A stretch of 64,000 nt of DNA, from the NCBI RefSeq assembly GCF_028435365.1, contig NZ_JAGTJJ010000010.1, forward strand, positions 124,001-188,000, in the 5' to 3' direction. Numbering within the stretch: position 1 is the stretch's first letter; every line of letters starts with the position of its first letter. The DNA comes from Polyangium jinanense. Lineage in GTDB: Bacteria > Myxococcota > Polyangia > Polyangiales > Polyangiaceae. This document shows positions 1 to 8,863 of this stretch, piece after piece. Made by a program: the position numbers and the translations under genes. The notes below the pieces were generated by a model. That model searched no databases and was not told the origin of the DNA. It saw only the letters and a program-made list of their open reading frames with translations.

Positions 1-46
1 CCGACGTTTGTGCGCTGCATGGAGCAGCCCATGAGGAGGTCGGAGC

Positions 47-2095
47 ATGCGTTTCGGGATTCGGGCGATCGGCGGGGTTTTGCTCCTCGGGGCCATATCG
101 GGCGCAGCGGCGGGCTGTAGCGACGATCCCGCGACGACCGCGACGGGGGCGGGGGGCCAGGGCGGCAGCGCGGGCCAGGGCGGGGCGGGCGGTCAAGGCG
201 GCCAGGGCGGCGATGCAGGCCAGGGCGGCGACGCAGGGCAGGGCGGCCAGGGCGGACAGGGTGGGGCGGGCGGGCAAGGCGGCGCGGGCGGGCAAGGCGG
301 CGCGGGCGGGCAAGGCGGTGCGGGCGGCACGGGCGGCAGCAGCGCGGTCTGCGGCGACGGCGCGGTCGAGGGCAGCGAGGGGTGTGACGACGGCAATACG
401 GCCGATACGGACGGCTGTTCGGCGGCGTGCGCGGTCGAAGCTGGATGGAGCTGCGCCGGGGAGCCGAGCACGTGCACGACCGGTTGCGGCGACGGGGTGA
501 TCGCCGGCCTGGAGGCGTGCGACGACGGCAATACGGCCGATGCGGACGGCTGCTCGGCGGCCTGCGGGCTCGAGTCCGGCTGGAATTGCGCCGGAGAGCC
601 GACCGTGTGCACGGACCTCGACGAATGCGCGCTCGGCACGCACAACTGCGACGCGAATGCGACGTGCACGAACACGCCGGGCTCGTTCACCTGCGCCTGC
701 AACATGGGATATGCGGGCAATGGCGTCCTGTGCATGGACGTGGACGAGTGCGCGCTGAACACGGACAACTGTGACGCGAATGCGACGTGCACGAATACGC
801 CCGGCTCGTTCGCCTGCGCCTGCAACATGGGATATGCGGGCAATGGCGTCCTGTGCATGGACGTGGACGAGTGCGCGCTGAACACGGACAACTGCGACGC
901 GAACGCGACCTGCACGAACCAGCCCGGCACGTTCGCCTGCGCCTGCAACATGGGGTACACCGGCGACGGCCTCATGTGCACGGACGTGGACGAGTGCGCG
1001 TTGAATACGGACAACTGCCACGCGAATGCGACGTGCACGAATACGCCCGGCTCGTTCGCCTGCGCGTGCAACATGGGATACACCGGCAGCGGCGTCATGT
1101 GCACGGATGTGAACGAATGTTCCGCCGGCACGGACGACTGTGACGCGAACGCGACCTGCACGAACCAGCCCGGCACCTTCTCCTGCGCCTGCAATCAGGG
1201 TTTTACCGGCAATGGCAAGACGTGTTCGTCGGTCTGCGGCGACGGCCTCGTGGTCGCGGGCGAGGCGTGTGACGACGCGGGCACGATGTCGGGCGACGGG
1301 TGCTCGGCGACCTGCCAGGTGGAGACCGGCTATTCCTGCACTGGCATGCCGAGCGTGTGCGGACCGCTCTGCGGCGACGGCATTCTCTTGTCCGGCGAGA
1401 AATGCGACGATGGGGACGCCATGGGCGGCGACGGGTGCAGCGCGACATGCAAGGTCGAGCCGTACTTCCGGTGCAAGGGCACCCCGAGCACGTGCGCGCG
1501 CATCAAGATCGCGTATGCCCCGTCGAACGCCGACGCCTCCACCTATCGCTCCGCCATCGCGGCGATCACGGGCGGCACGGTCACATACGTCGATCCCCGC
1601 ACGACCACGCCCTCGCTCGCCACGCTGAACGCCTATGATTGCGTGCACACGTGGGTGAACACGGGTTATGCCAACGGGACCACGTTCGGCAACAACCTCG
1701 GCGATTTCGTGGACGCGGGCGGAAACGTCGTCCTCGGCGTGTTCTCGACCTACACGAGCAACATCTCGCTCGCCGGCAAGATCATGACCGCCGCCTATTC
1801 GCCCGTGGTCTCGCCGACCGGGGACAACCGCTACACCTCGTCGAGTTATTCGGGCAATGGCACGACGTTCCTCCACAGCGGCGTCTCGACATATGCCTCG
1901 TTCTACCGCGACATCCTCATCCTGCAGGGCGCCGGGATCGTCGACGGCACGTACGCCGACGGCGAGATCGCGCATGCGTACCGACCCGACTTCAAGGTCG
2001 TTTACTCGAACGGCACGGGGCACCCGAACATGCAAGGCACCGGCGACTGGGCGCGGCTCGTGGCGAACGGCTGCGCGGCTGGCTTCCTCCAGTAA
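47..2095 (+). CDS. Surface lipoprotein with Gly-rich spacer, DUF4215 and EGF-like repeats
   Basis: Predicted outer-surface lipoprotein of 682 aa. The start has an AGGAGG ribosome-binding site 8 bp upstream. A short hydrophobic signal ends in a lipobox (AAAGC). Then comes a low-complexity GGQGG/GGAGG spacer (about residues 30-100), built at the DNA level from a repeated 18-bp unit around positions 270-320. Next are two DUF4215-type Cys-rich repeats (CGDG...CDDGN...DGCS), five calcium-binding EGF-like modules starting with D-x-D/N-E-C (about residues 190-400), and two more DUF4215 repeats. The last ~180 residues form a Cys-poor alpha/beta domain with a YDCVHTW...GGNVVLGVF pattern, perhaps Rossmann- or ThuA-like (inference). 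Such architectures are common in myxobacteria and suggest adhesion or cell-cell contact. The function is not known. Confidence 0.85.
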   Translation: MRFGIRAIGGVLLLGAISGAAAGCSDDPATTATGAGGQGGSAGQGGAGGQGGQGGDAGQGGDAGQGGQGGQGGAGGQGGAGGQGGAGGQGGAGGTGGSSAVCGDGAVEGSEGCDDGNTADTDGCSAACAVEAGWSCAGEPSTCTTGCGDGVIAGLEACDDGNTADADGCSAACGLESGWNCAGEPTVCTDLDECALGTHNCDANATCTNTPGSFTCACNMGYAGNGVLCMDVDECALNTDNCDANATCTNTPGSFACACNMGYAGNGVLCMDVDECALNTDNCDANATCTNQPGTFACACNMGYTGDGLMCTDVDECALNTDNCHANATCTNTPGSFACACNMGYTGSGVMCTDVNECSAGTDDCDANATCTNQPGTFSCACNQGFTGNGKTCSSVCGDGLVVAGEACDDAGTMSGDGCSATCQVETGYSCTGMPSVCGPLCGDGILLSGEKCDDGDAMGGDGCSATCKVEPYFRCKGTPSTCARIKIAYAPSNADASTYRSAIAAITGGTVTYVDPRTTTPSLATLNAYDCVHTWVNTGYANGTTFGNNLGDFVDAGGNVVLGVFSTYTSNISLAGKIMTAAYSPVVSPTGDNRYTSSSYSGNGTTFLHSGVSTYASFYRDILILQGAGIVDGTYADGEIAHAYRPDFKVVYSNGTGHPNMQGTGDWARLVANGCAAGFLQ

Positions 2096-2128
2096 AATCG
2101 ATTGATTTCCGCCGGGTCCGGGGAGACG

Positions 2129-2944
2129 ATGATCGTCATGGCGACGAGCGTTCGTGGGCTCCTCCTCCTGGCCCTCCTGGCAGGCTGCGGCGCGCGCACC
2201 GAGCTGCCCGTCTGCCAGGTGGAGGGGGAAAAGCGTGAATGCGAGACCATCTGCGGCAAGGGCGTGGAGACATGCGTCTTCGGCAAATGGGAGGGCTGTA
2301 CGGCGCCCCGGCCCTCCACCACGATCCCCATCGGGGTGACGATCCGCGATTTCAGCGCTTCGCACCCCGATATGGAGGAGCTCTCGATCGGGCTCGATCT
2401 CGGGATCGTCGAGACGAACCTCGGCAGCGACGGCAAACCCGTCTACGCGGGAAACCCCACGACGCTCACGACGAGCGGCAAGGCGAGCTTCGACGAATGG
2501 TACCGCGACGTCCCCGGGATCAACGCGTCGACGTCATTCACGCTCGAGCTCGCGTCGGGCCCAGGCGCGCCGAATCTGTACCAGTTCAACGCCCCCGACT
2601 TTTTTCCGATCGACGGGCAACTCCTCGGGAACGAGGGAAACCCGCATAATTTCCACTTCACACTGGAGATGCAGATCCCGTTCCGATACGTCGGCGGCGA
2701 GTCACTCACGTTCCGCGGGGATGACGACCTCTGGGTCTTCATCAACGACAGGCTCGCCATCGACCTCGGGGGCGTGCACGCGACCGAGAGCCGGACGATT
2801 CTCCTCGACGACGAGGCCGAGACCCTCGGCATCACGAAAGGCGAGGTGTTCCCCTTCGCGCTCTTCTTCGCCGAGCGGCACACGTCGGGCTCGAATTTTT
2901 ACCTCGAGACGACGATCGCCGAGTTCGACGTCTGCCCGAAGTGA
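2129..2944 (+). CDS. Lipoprotein with fibro-slime domain
   Basis: 271-aa predicted lipoprotein (LLALLAGCG lipobox) with a short Cys-rich N-terminal stretch followed by a fibro-slime-type domain. The diagnostic core is the DDDLWVFINDRLAIDLGGVH segment, followed by the EVFPFALFFAERH strand pair. This family is known from Fibrobacter slime proteins and Dictyostelium PA14-like extracellular proteins, and is frequent in myxobacteria, where it is taken to be a surface or matrix carbohydrate-associated module. ATG at 2129 or 2138 are both possible; GGGGAG lies just upstream. It follows the preceding lipoprotein by about 30 bp and is probably co-transcribed with it. Confidence 0.8.
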   Translation: MIVMATSVRGLLLLALLAGCGARTELPVCQVEGEKRECETICGKGVETCVFGKWEGCTAPRPSTTIPIGVTIRDFSASHPDMEELSIGLDLGIVETNLGSDGKPVYAGNPTTLTTSGKASFDEWYRDVPGINASTSFTLELASGPGAPNLYQFNAPDFFPIDGQLLGNEGNPHNFHFTLEMQIPFRYVGGESLTFRGDDDLWVFINDRLAIDLGGVHATESRTILLDDEAETLGITKGEVFPFALFFAERHTSGSNFYLETTIAEFDVCPK

Positions 2945-2947
2945 CGG

Positions 2948-4558
2948 TCACGCCGTCGCCGCGTCCTCGGCCGGCTTCTTCTTGCGTTTCTTCTTTTTGG
3001 CGGGAGGCGCGGGTTCGTCCGTTCGAACCTCCGCGGGCGGGAGCTCGCCGAGCATGATTTGCCGCACGATTCGCGTCGCGTCCTCGGCGCGGGACGCGGG
3101 AACCATCACCTCGATGGGGACGAACGGGTGGGCGAAACGCGCCATCGTCCGGTAGAGGACGCCACGCAGGAGGACCGGAATTCCCTCGCTGCGAAGGGCG
3201 GCGGCGACCATGTCGGCGGCAAAGACGCGGTGCTCCGGCCAAACCGAGACGAGCTCGCCTTCGATTCGCATGCGCGCACGGACCTCGGCGACGAGATCGA
3301 GGACGAGCATGGTCAGGAGCGGCACGAGATAAAGGCTCGCCCCTGGGCCGACGTCCACGAGCAGCGGGAGGATCACGAAGACGCAGAGCGGCAGGATGCT
3401 CCGGCGCAGGGCCGCGAGGACCTCGGAGTCCCCTTCCTCGAGCGGCCGGCTGTCGGGCGAGTATTCCCGAACGCGGCGCCATAACGCCTCGCGCGCGGTC
3501 GGTGTCTGAAAGCCCCATCCGAAGACGAGGACGAGGGCGGCCGTGAGGACGAGCCTGATGACGAGGGGCGCGCCGTCTGTCTCGAAATACAACGCGCCGG
3601 CGTTGTAGGGGATGAGGCCGACGGTCGAGAGACGCCAGAGCAGCACAGCGAGGCCCGCGGGGATGAGCGCGGGCGCGATGCCGCTCGCGGGCAGCCGGAG
3701 CGGCGGCGGATTCGCGCCCCGCGGGCCCGCGCCTTGGCGATAAGGCTCCGCGCCGGACGCTCCCACAAGAACGCCTTCGTCCCGCCTCGTAGGCCAGCGC
3801 GCGCACGCGAACGTCGTGCCCGCGAGCAGCGCCGGAATGGCGAAGATGCGGGCCATTTCGGCGGAGGTGGGCGGCCCGTCCGGAAGCACCCCCGAGAGAA
3901 CCGCGTGGAGCAGCTCGCCTTGCGTGACGAGCTCAGGGACGAGGTAGAGCAACGCAAATCCATTGCCGAGGCCTCGCCTCGTCACCCACGTGGCGAGCAG
4001 CACGAGCAGGCTCGTTCCGGCGAGCAGGCTGCCGATGATGTCGAGCTGCGACGCCCCCGGATCGAGAAGCGACTGGAAACGGGCGATGGCATAGGCCTGG
4101 AAGAGCGTGAGCACCATCCCCAGGAGGATCGCAGCCCGCCCGAGTTTTTCGCGCCCTTCGGGGCCCGCGTGCCGGAGCGGGCGCAGGGAGGGGACGATCC
4201 AGGCGACGAGCTCGACGAACAACGCCGCCGTGAGGATCGGGGACAGGCCGACCGAAAACACGTTTCGCTGGTTCAGCGATATTTCTGGCAGGCGCGTCCC
4301 TGTTTCTATCTGTGGAAGGAGCAAGAGCCTCGGCCCGGCGATCGCGATGGCGAGCGCCACGACCGTCACCCCGATCCGCGACGAAAGACCCGGCGGAAAC
4401 GGGCGCGCGGCGGTATCCGACGATGGAGCGGCGTAATACGCCGGCCCGTCCATGAGCGCGGCCCCGCAATCGGCGCAGTCCGGACGCTCCACGTCGTATT
4501 CGGCCGGCGTTCCGGTGCGCTGGCGATGCGAACACGCGACGTTCGGACAAAATTTCAT
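2948..4558 (-). CDS. Divergent SecY paralogue with N-terminal zinc ribbon and C-terminal DUF2007-like domain
   Basis: 536-aa polytopic membrane protein. ATG at 4558 has a clear GAGGGGC ribosome-binding site. Residues 4-31 carry four Cys (C4, C9, C28, C31), a zinc-ribbon layout. The membrane part resembles SecY: TM1, a short plug-like loop, then a segment matching SecY TM2-TM3 (GLSPILTAALFVEL, then a GPEGREKLGRA loop, then FQAYAIARF), and a TM4-like segment with RRGLGNGFALL, the counterpart of the SecY ERGIGNG loop. The SecY cytoplasmic ribosome-binding loops are shortened or altered. The last ~100 residues (ELVSVWPEHRVFAADM...GIPVLLRG...IEVMVPASRAEDA) fit a DUF2007-type putative signal-transducing domain. 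It stands apart from ribosomal protein genes, where the housekeeping secY normally lies, so it is probably an accessory translocon-like protein. A specific substrate cannot be named. Confidence 0.7.
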   Translation of the reverse strand: MKFCPNVACSHRQRTGTPAEYDVERPDCADCGAALMDGPAYYAAPSSDTAARPFPPGLSSRIGVTVVALAIAIAGPRLLLLPQIETGTRLPEISLNQRNVFSVGLSPILTAALFVELVAWIVPSLRPLRHAGPEGREKLGRAAILLGMVLTLFQAYAIARFQSLLDPGASQLDIIGSLLAGTSLLVLLATWVTRRGLGNGFALLYLVPELVTQGELLHAVLSGVLPDGPPTSAEMARIFAIPALLAGTTFACARWPTRRDEGVLVGASGAEPYRQGAGPRGANPPPLRLPASGIAPALIPAGLAVLLWRLSTVGLIPYNAGALYFETDGAPLVIRLVLTAALVLVFGWGFQTPTAREALWRRVREYSPDSRPLEEGDSEVLAALRRSILPLCVFVILPLLVDVGPGASLYLVPLLTMLVLDLVAEVRARMRIEGELVSVWPEHRVFAADMVAAALRSEGIPVLLRGVLYRTMARFAHPFVPIEVMVPASRAEDATRIVRQIMLGELPPAEVRTDEPAPPAKKKKRKKKPAEDAATA

Positions 4559-4656
4559 GATGCCCCTCGCCCCGAGCATCCGCGCCCGCGCCCCCGGCGT
4601 CAAGCCCTTGTTCCCGGCGTCGTCTGCGCGTAGCCTGGGCCTTGCGAGGGCGAGCG

Positions 4657-5760
4657 ATGCAACGACGAACGCTTCACGGGGCGATCCTGGTTTGTCTCTT
4701 CACGGGCGTAATTTCGGGCTGCGGGGACGACGCCGCTCCGGCGCCGATCGATCCCAAGACGAACCCGGACGAGGGGCCTGTCGCGGGAAACCCGGACGGC
4801 GCCTGCACCGTGCCGGCCGAGGCTCAGGCGGTGGATACGTCGAATCCAACGCAGGTCGTCGGCAATGGCACGAAGGAGAGTTGCACCTCGGATGCATTCG
4901 TCGATGCCGTGGCGAAGGGCGGCATCATCACGTTCGATTGCGGCCCGGATCCCGTGGTCATCACGCTCGACCGCACCGCGAAGATCTTCAACGATACCGG
5001 TCCCGAGATCGTGATCGACGGCGGCGGGAAGGTCACGCTGAGCGGCGCGGGGGCGCGGCGCATTCTCTACATGAACACCTGCGACGAGGCGCAACACTGG
5101 ACCACGTCGATGTGCCAGAACCAGGACCACCCCCGGCTCACGGTGCAAAACTTGACGTTCGTCGACGGCAATGCAAAAGGCGAGGACCCGGACGGCGGCG
5201 GCGCGATCTTCGTGCGGGGAGGCCGCTTCAAGGTGGTCAACAGCCGCTTCTTCAACAACGTCTGCGACGATGTCGGCCCGGACGTCGGGGGCGGCGCGAT
5301 TCGTGTCCTCAGCCAATACGAGGGGCTGCCCGTGTACGTCGTGAACAGCACGTTCGGCGGGAGCGAAAAACTCGGGAACGTCTGCTCGAACGGCGGCGCG
5401 CTGAGCAGCATCGGTGTTTCGTACACGGTCCTGAACAGCCTGATGTCCCACCAGCGCGCGATCGGCAACGGCGCGAACCCGGCGAAAGACGGGACCCCGG
5501 GCGGCGGGAGCGGCGGCGCCATTTACAACGACGGCAATACGTTCACGTTGACGGTCTGCGGGACGAAGATCACGGAGAACCATGCGAACGAAGGGGGCGG
5601 CGCCATCTTCTTCGTCAGCAACGATCGCACGGGCACGCTCGTGATCCAGGATTCGGTGCTCTCGAAGAACCCGAGCCTCGGGTTCGAGACGCCGGGTTAT
5701 CCCGGCATCTTCGTGCTCGCGAACGGCGACCCGCAGGTCACGAACTCCACCCTGGAATGA
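4657..5760 (+). CDS. Right-handed beta-helix lipoprotein
   Basis: 367-aa predicted lipoprotein. A GAGG site precedes ATG 4657, and the signal ends at GVISGCGDD. After a short acidic and proline-rich spacer the protein has the character of a parallel beta-helix / polymorphic outer-membrane protein repeat: repeated GGGAI(F/R/Y) turns, VVNSRFFNN, VVNSTFGGS, VLNSLMSH and VTNSTLE. These are typical of pectate-lyase-like and POMP-type repeats with stacked Asn. Catalytic residues of a polysaccharide lyase were not evident, so a structural or adhesive surface role is as likely as an enzyme. The gene ends 7 bp before deoD on the same strand. Confidence 0.72.
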   Translation: MQRRTLHGAILVCLFTGVISGCGDDAAPAPIDPKTNPDEGPVAGNPDGACTVPAEAQAVDTSNPTQVVGNGTKESCTSDAFVDAVAKGGIITFDCGPDPVVITLDRTAKIFNDTGPEIVIDGGGKVTLSGAGARRILYMNTCDEAQHWTTSMCQNQDHPRLTVQNLTFVDGNAKGEDPDGGGAIFVRGGRFKVVNSRFFNNVCDDVGPDVGGGAIRVLSQYEGLPVYVVNSTFGGSEKLGNVCSNGGALSSIGVSYTVLNSLMSHQRAIGNGANPAKDGTPGGGSGGAIYNDGNTFTLTVCGTKITENHANEGGGAIFFVSNDRTGTLVIQDSVLSKNPSLGFETPGYPGIFVLANGDPQVTNSTLE

Positions 5761-5767
5761 CAGATCC

Positions 5768-6505
5768 ATGTCCACCATTCACATCTCCGCAGCGCCCGGC
5801 GACTTCGCCGACGTGGTCCTGATGCCGGGTGATCCCCTGCGCGCCCGCTACATTGCCGAGCGATTCCTGGAGCAGCCGCGCGAGGTCACGGCCGTGCGCA
5901 ACATGCTCGGGTTCACCGGCCAGTACCAGGGACAGCGCATCTCCGTTATGGGGCACGGGATGGGCATCCCCTCGCTCTCCATTTACGCGACCGAACTCAT
6001 TCGCAATTACGGCGCGCGCGTGCTCATCCGGGTCGGGAGCTGCGGCGCGCTCCGGCCGGAGGTCGACCTCAAGGAGGTAATCGTGGCCTTCGCCGCGGGC
6101 ACGGATTCCCGGGTCAATCGCCATCGCTTCCTCGAACACGATTTCCCGGCGGTCGCCGATTTCAACCTGGCGCGGCGGGCGGTGGAGATCGCGGAGCGAC
6201 GCGGCCAGCCCGTCCGCGCGGGCTCCGTGTTCAGCGCGGACCTGTTTTACATGCCGGAGGTCGCGCGGCTGCACGAGACGCTCGTGCGCATGGGGATGCT
6301 CGCGATCGAAATGGAGGTGGCGGGCCTGTACGGCGTCGCCGCGGAGCAGGGCGCGCGGGCGCTCGCGCTCCTCTCGGTCGCGGACAACCTGCCGAAGGGC
6401 ACCGGGCTCTCCTCGGCGGAGCGCGAGACGAGCTTCAACGCGATGATCGGTCTCGCGCTGGAGCTCGCGGCCGAGGAGGCCGCGGCCGTCGCGCCTGCGC
6501 CATAG
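5768..6505 (+). CDS. deoD: Purine nucleoside phosphorylase, DeoD type
   Basis: 245 aa, the normal length for hexameric DeoD. It catalyses reversible phosphorolysis of purine (deoxy)nucleosides to base plus (deoxy)ribose-1-phosphate in cytosolic purine salvage. Visible family motifs are MPGDPLRARYIAE near the N-terminus (phosphate-binding loop with G and R), GHGMGIPSLSIYATELI, RVGSCGA, and AIEMEVAGLYGVAA, whose Glu contacts the ribose hydroxyls. An acidic Asp in the SVADNL segment near residue 205 occupies the place of the catalytic Asp. The gene sits between a surface lipoprotein and a convergent T6SS-linked operon, so no pathway partner adjoins it. Confidence 0.95.
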   Translation: MSTIHISAAPGDFADVVLMPGDPLRARYIAERFLEQPREVTAVRNMLGFTGQYQGQRISVMGHGMGIPSLSIYATELIRNYGARVLIRVGSCGALRPEVDLKEVIVAFAAGTDSRVNRHRFLEHDFPAVADFNLARRAVEIAERRGQPVRAGSVFSADLFYMPEVARLHETLVRMGMLAIEMEVAGLYGVAAEQGARALALLSVADNLPKGTGLSSAERETSFNAMIGLALELAAEEAAAVAPAP

Positions 6506-6514
6506 CGCGTTTCC

Positions 6515-7309
6515 TCAGCGTCCGGGCCGACCTGGCCCTTTGGGGAGATCGTCGGGACCAATGATCACGGATTGGGCCAGCTTGTCGCCATCGGGCGGCG
6601 TCCCCTGGAACGGCAAGGGTTTGCGCGGGACGAACGAGCTGATATCGGCCGTATCGCCGAACCCGGGCGCGCGTGCCGGGGGGGGCGGCGCGGGCGATGC
6701 GGGAGGCATTTCGGGGGCCGACACGCCCGGCGGCATCTGGAAGGGCATCGTCGGCAGCTTGGTTTGAGGTCGAAATGCCGGGCGTGTCGCGCCGAGGTCT
6801 TCGTGAGAAGGTGCGGGGACACGCGCGGGAACGGGGGGCGGTGCGGGCGCAGGTGCGGGCGTGGGCGCGGGGGGCTTCACGTATTGCTTCCACACGGAGC
6901 CGGCGCTCTGGGGCGCGCGCGAGGGCGGCTCGTCGAGCATGAAGGAAGGCCGTTCGGGGCCTCGCTCTTCGGGATCGGGCGCGTCCGGATCGATGGGCTC
7001 GCCGAGCGACTCCAGGCGCGGAGGCCATTCGCGGAGCTTGCGCGACGTGCCGCCGAACGCGCGGGCGAAGCGGAGCACGATGTCGGGTTTTTCTTCGGCC
7101 GCGGCCTCGGCGAGCGCCTCCCCCCACGCTGCCGCGACCCGCGCCCAGCGCGCGGGACGAATGCCGCAGCGGAGGAGGACCTCCTCGGCGAAGTGCGGCG
7201 GGAAAAACTTTCGGTAGGCCATCACCTCGGCGAACCGTTCGAGGGTGAGGCCCTCGCGGCGTTCCTCGGTCGGGGCTTGGGGGGATGCAAAACCGGGCTT
7301 CGTGGTCAT
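6515..7309 (-). CDS. Pro-rich protein of unknown function at the end of the VgrG operon
   Basis: 264-aa protein with no signal peptide. The N-terminal ~110 residues (LTLERFAEVMAYRKFFPPHFAEEVLLRCGI...WGEALAEAAAEEKP) form a helical, compact-looking domain. The rest is a low-complexity Pro/Ala linker (PAPTPAPAPAPPPVP) and a Pro-rich tail. I do not recognise the family. It starts 12 bp downstream of the Sel1 lipoprotein stop and is the last gene of a minus-strand set led by vgrG, so an accessory role in T6SS effector handling is possible, but this rests only on position. Confidence 0.7.
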   Translation of the reverse strand: MTTKPGFASPQAPTEERREGLTLERFAEVMAYRKFFPPHFAEEVLLRCGIRPARWARVAAAWGEALAEAAAEEKPDIVLRFARAFGGTSRKLREWPPRLESLGEPIDPDAPDPEERGPERPSFMLDEPPSRAPQSAGSVWKQYVKPPAPTPAPAPAPPPVPARVPAPSHEDLGATRPAFRPQTKLPTMPFQMPPGVSAPEMPPASPAPPPPARAPGFGDTADISSFVPRKPLPFQGTPPDGDKLAQSVIIGPDDLPKGPGRPGR

Positions 7310-7321
7310 GAACCGCTCCCC

Positions 7322-8863
7322 TCACTTTTTGGTTGGCTTCACGAAATCAATCCATTCGGGGCGCCATGCGCGGTCGGGGGCCTTGAGCCATACACAAGCC
7401 GGGCCGCTGCCCAGTGCGCACGCCGTCTTGGCGAAATCCTCGGCCTTTCCGTGATTCTTCGGGACGCCCACACCGAGATCGTGGACCCAGGCTGCGTAGA
7501 AGCAGGCGAAGTGATCTCCCTCGTCGCATGAAAAAACGAGCAGGCGCAGGGCCTCCGCATGAGCCTCTTTCGAGGGGATCCCGTGCGTGTCCGTGCCGAG
7601 CAGAGCTTCGCCGACGTCTCGGCAGCCCATCGGGTTGCCGAGACCACAAGCCCTCCGGTAAAGCGCCATGGCCTTCGCGGGGTCCTTCGTCGTGCCCATG
7701 CCGTCCGCGAACCTCGTGCCGAGCCACGAGCAGCTCTGCGCATGTCCCAGATCGCATGCCCGATGGAGCAGCTCGTCGTACCGTTTGTCGTCCCTGGGCA
7801 CGCCAAGGCCCCTGTAATGCATGTTCCCGAGCTTGCCGCAGCCGCTGCCATAACCGTCGTCGCATGCGCGGCGATACAGAGCGACGGCTCCGTCGATGTC
7901 CTTGCGTTTGTCTTGCTCCAGCAGCGCCCCCAGCTCCACGCAGGACGCCGAGTCACCTCGATCGCAAGCGTCCCGCAAGACCGACCGCTGTTTTTCCGGG
8001 TCGACCGCCGTCCCAAAGCCCTTCGCGTGCCACGCGGCGAGGGTGGAGCAGGAATCGAGCTCCTCGGCGCAGTCTTTCTGAAGGAGCTCGAAAGCCTTCC
8101 TGCTCAGCGTCGCCGCTCGCTCCTTGTCGGGTTGCTCCCCGTCCCAGCCGTTCTCGTAAAGGATCGATGCAATCGCGCATCCGCGCCGGTCTCCGCCGTC
8201 GCACCCGCGCTCGAGCATCTGCTTTGCGAGTGCGTGATTCCTCGGGAGCACCTTTCCCTTCCGATGGACGTTGCCGAGGACGGTGCACGCGCGTGCATAT
8301 CCCCCCTCGCACGCCTTCTGGGCGAGGGAAACCGCAGCTCGCACGTCGGCCTCCTTTTCGACGCGGATGCGCATCGCGCCGTCCGTCAGGAAAAGGGCCG
8401 CGAGATGGCCGCAGGCTGGCAGGTACCCCGCGTCACACGCTTTTCTCTGGAGGGCCACGGAGGCGTCGTCGTCCCGAGGCAGCCCTTCGAGGAAAAGTGC
8501 TCCGAGCTCGTGGCATGCGGCTAGATCATTTCCGTCGCATGCCTTGCGGAAGACGGCCTCGGCGCGGCGCACGTCGCGCCGTCCAGCTTTCCCACGCATG
8601 ACGAGCACGCCGAGGTTCCTGCAGCTCGCGAAGTCGCCAGCGTCACACGCTGCCTTGCATGCTTCAGCGCTGCTTTCGAGCGTGCATGGCTCGGGCCGGG
8701 ATGCCATAGACGAAGGCGCGTCCTTGGCCGAGGCCTTCGTAGGAGGCAGAGCCGGTCGACCCTCCAGGTCATGGGGCGCCGGCGCGGAAGATCCACACGC
8801 GACGACCAGGCCCGACGCAACGACGAGCCCCGCAAGAATGGTTTGGCGCGCAGCAACGATCAT
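7322..8863 (-). CDS. Cys-rich Sel1-repeat (HcpA-like) lipoprotein, candidate immunity protein
   Basis: 513-aa exported lipoprotein (lipobox GLVVACGSS). After a Pro/Ala/Ser spacer there are about eleven Sel1-type helical repeats of ~36 residues. Most contain a Cys pair within a repeat (for example ACDAGYLPACGHLAALF and ACDDGYGSGCGKLG), the pattern of the disulfide-stapled Helicobacter Hcp proteins. This implies folding in an oxidising compartment such as the periplasm. Its ATG overlaps the stop of the large gene upstream (8860-11007) by 4 bp, indicating translational coupling. Sel1 proteins are known as immunity partners in several T6SS effector pairs, so an immunity role is a reasonable inference, but scaffolding is equally possible. 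Confidence 0.85.
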   Translation of the reverse strand: MIVAARQTILAGLVVASGLVVACGSSAPAPHDLEGRPALPPTKASAKDAPSSMASRPEPCTLESSAEACKAACDAGDFASCRNLGVLVMRGKAGRRDVRRAEAVFRKACDGNDLAACHELGALFLEGLPRDDDASVALQRKACDAGYLPACGHLAALFLTDGAMRIRVEKEADVRAAVSLAQKACEGGYARACTVLGNVHRKGKVLPRNHALAKQMLERGCDGGDRRGCAIASILYENGWDGEQPDKERAATLSRKAFELLQKDCAEELDSCSTLAAWHAKGFGTAVDPEKQRSVLRDACDRGDSASCVELGALLEQDKRKDIDGAVALYRRACDDGYGSGCGKLGNMHYRGLGVPRDDKRYDELLHRACDLGHAQSCSWLGTRFADGMGTTKDPAKAMALYRRACGLGNPMGCRDVGEALLGTDTHGIPSKEAHAEALRLLVFSCDEGDHFACFYAAWVHDLGVGVPKNHGKAEDFAKTACALGSGPACVWLKAPDRAWRPEWIDFVKPTKK

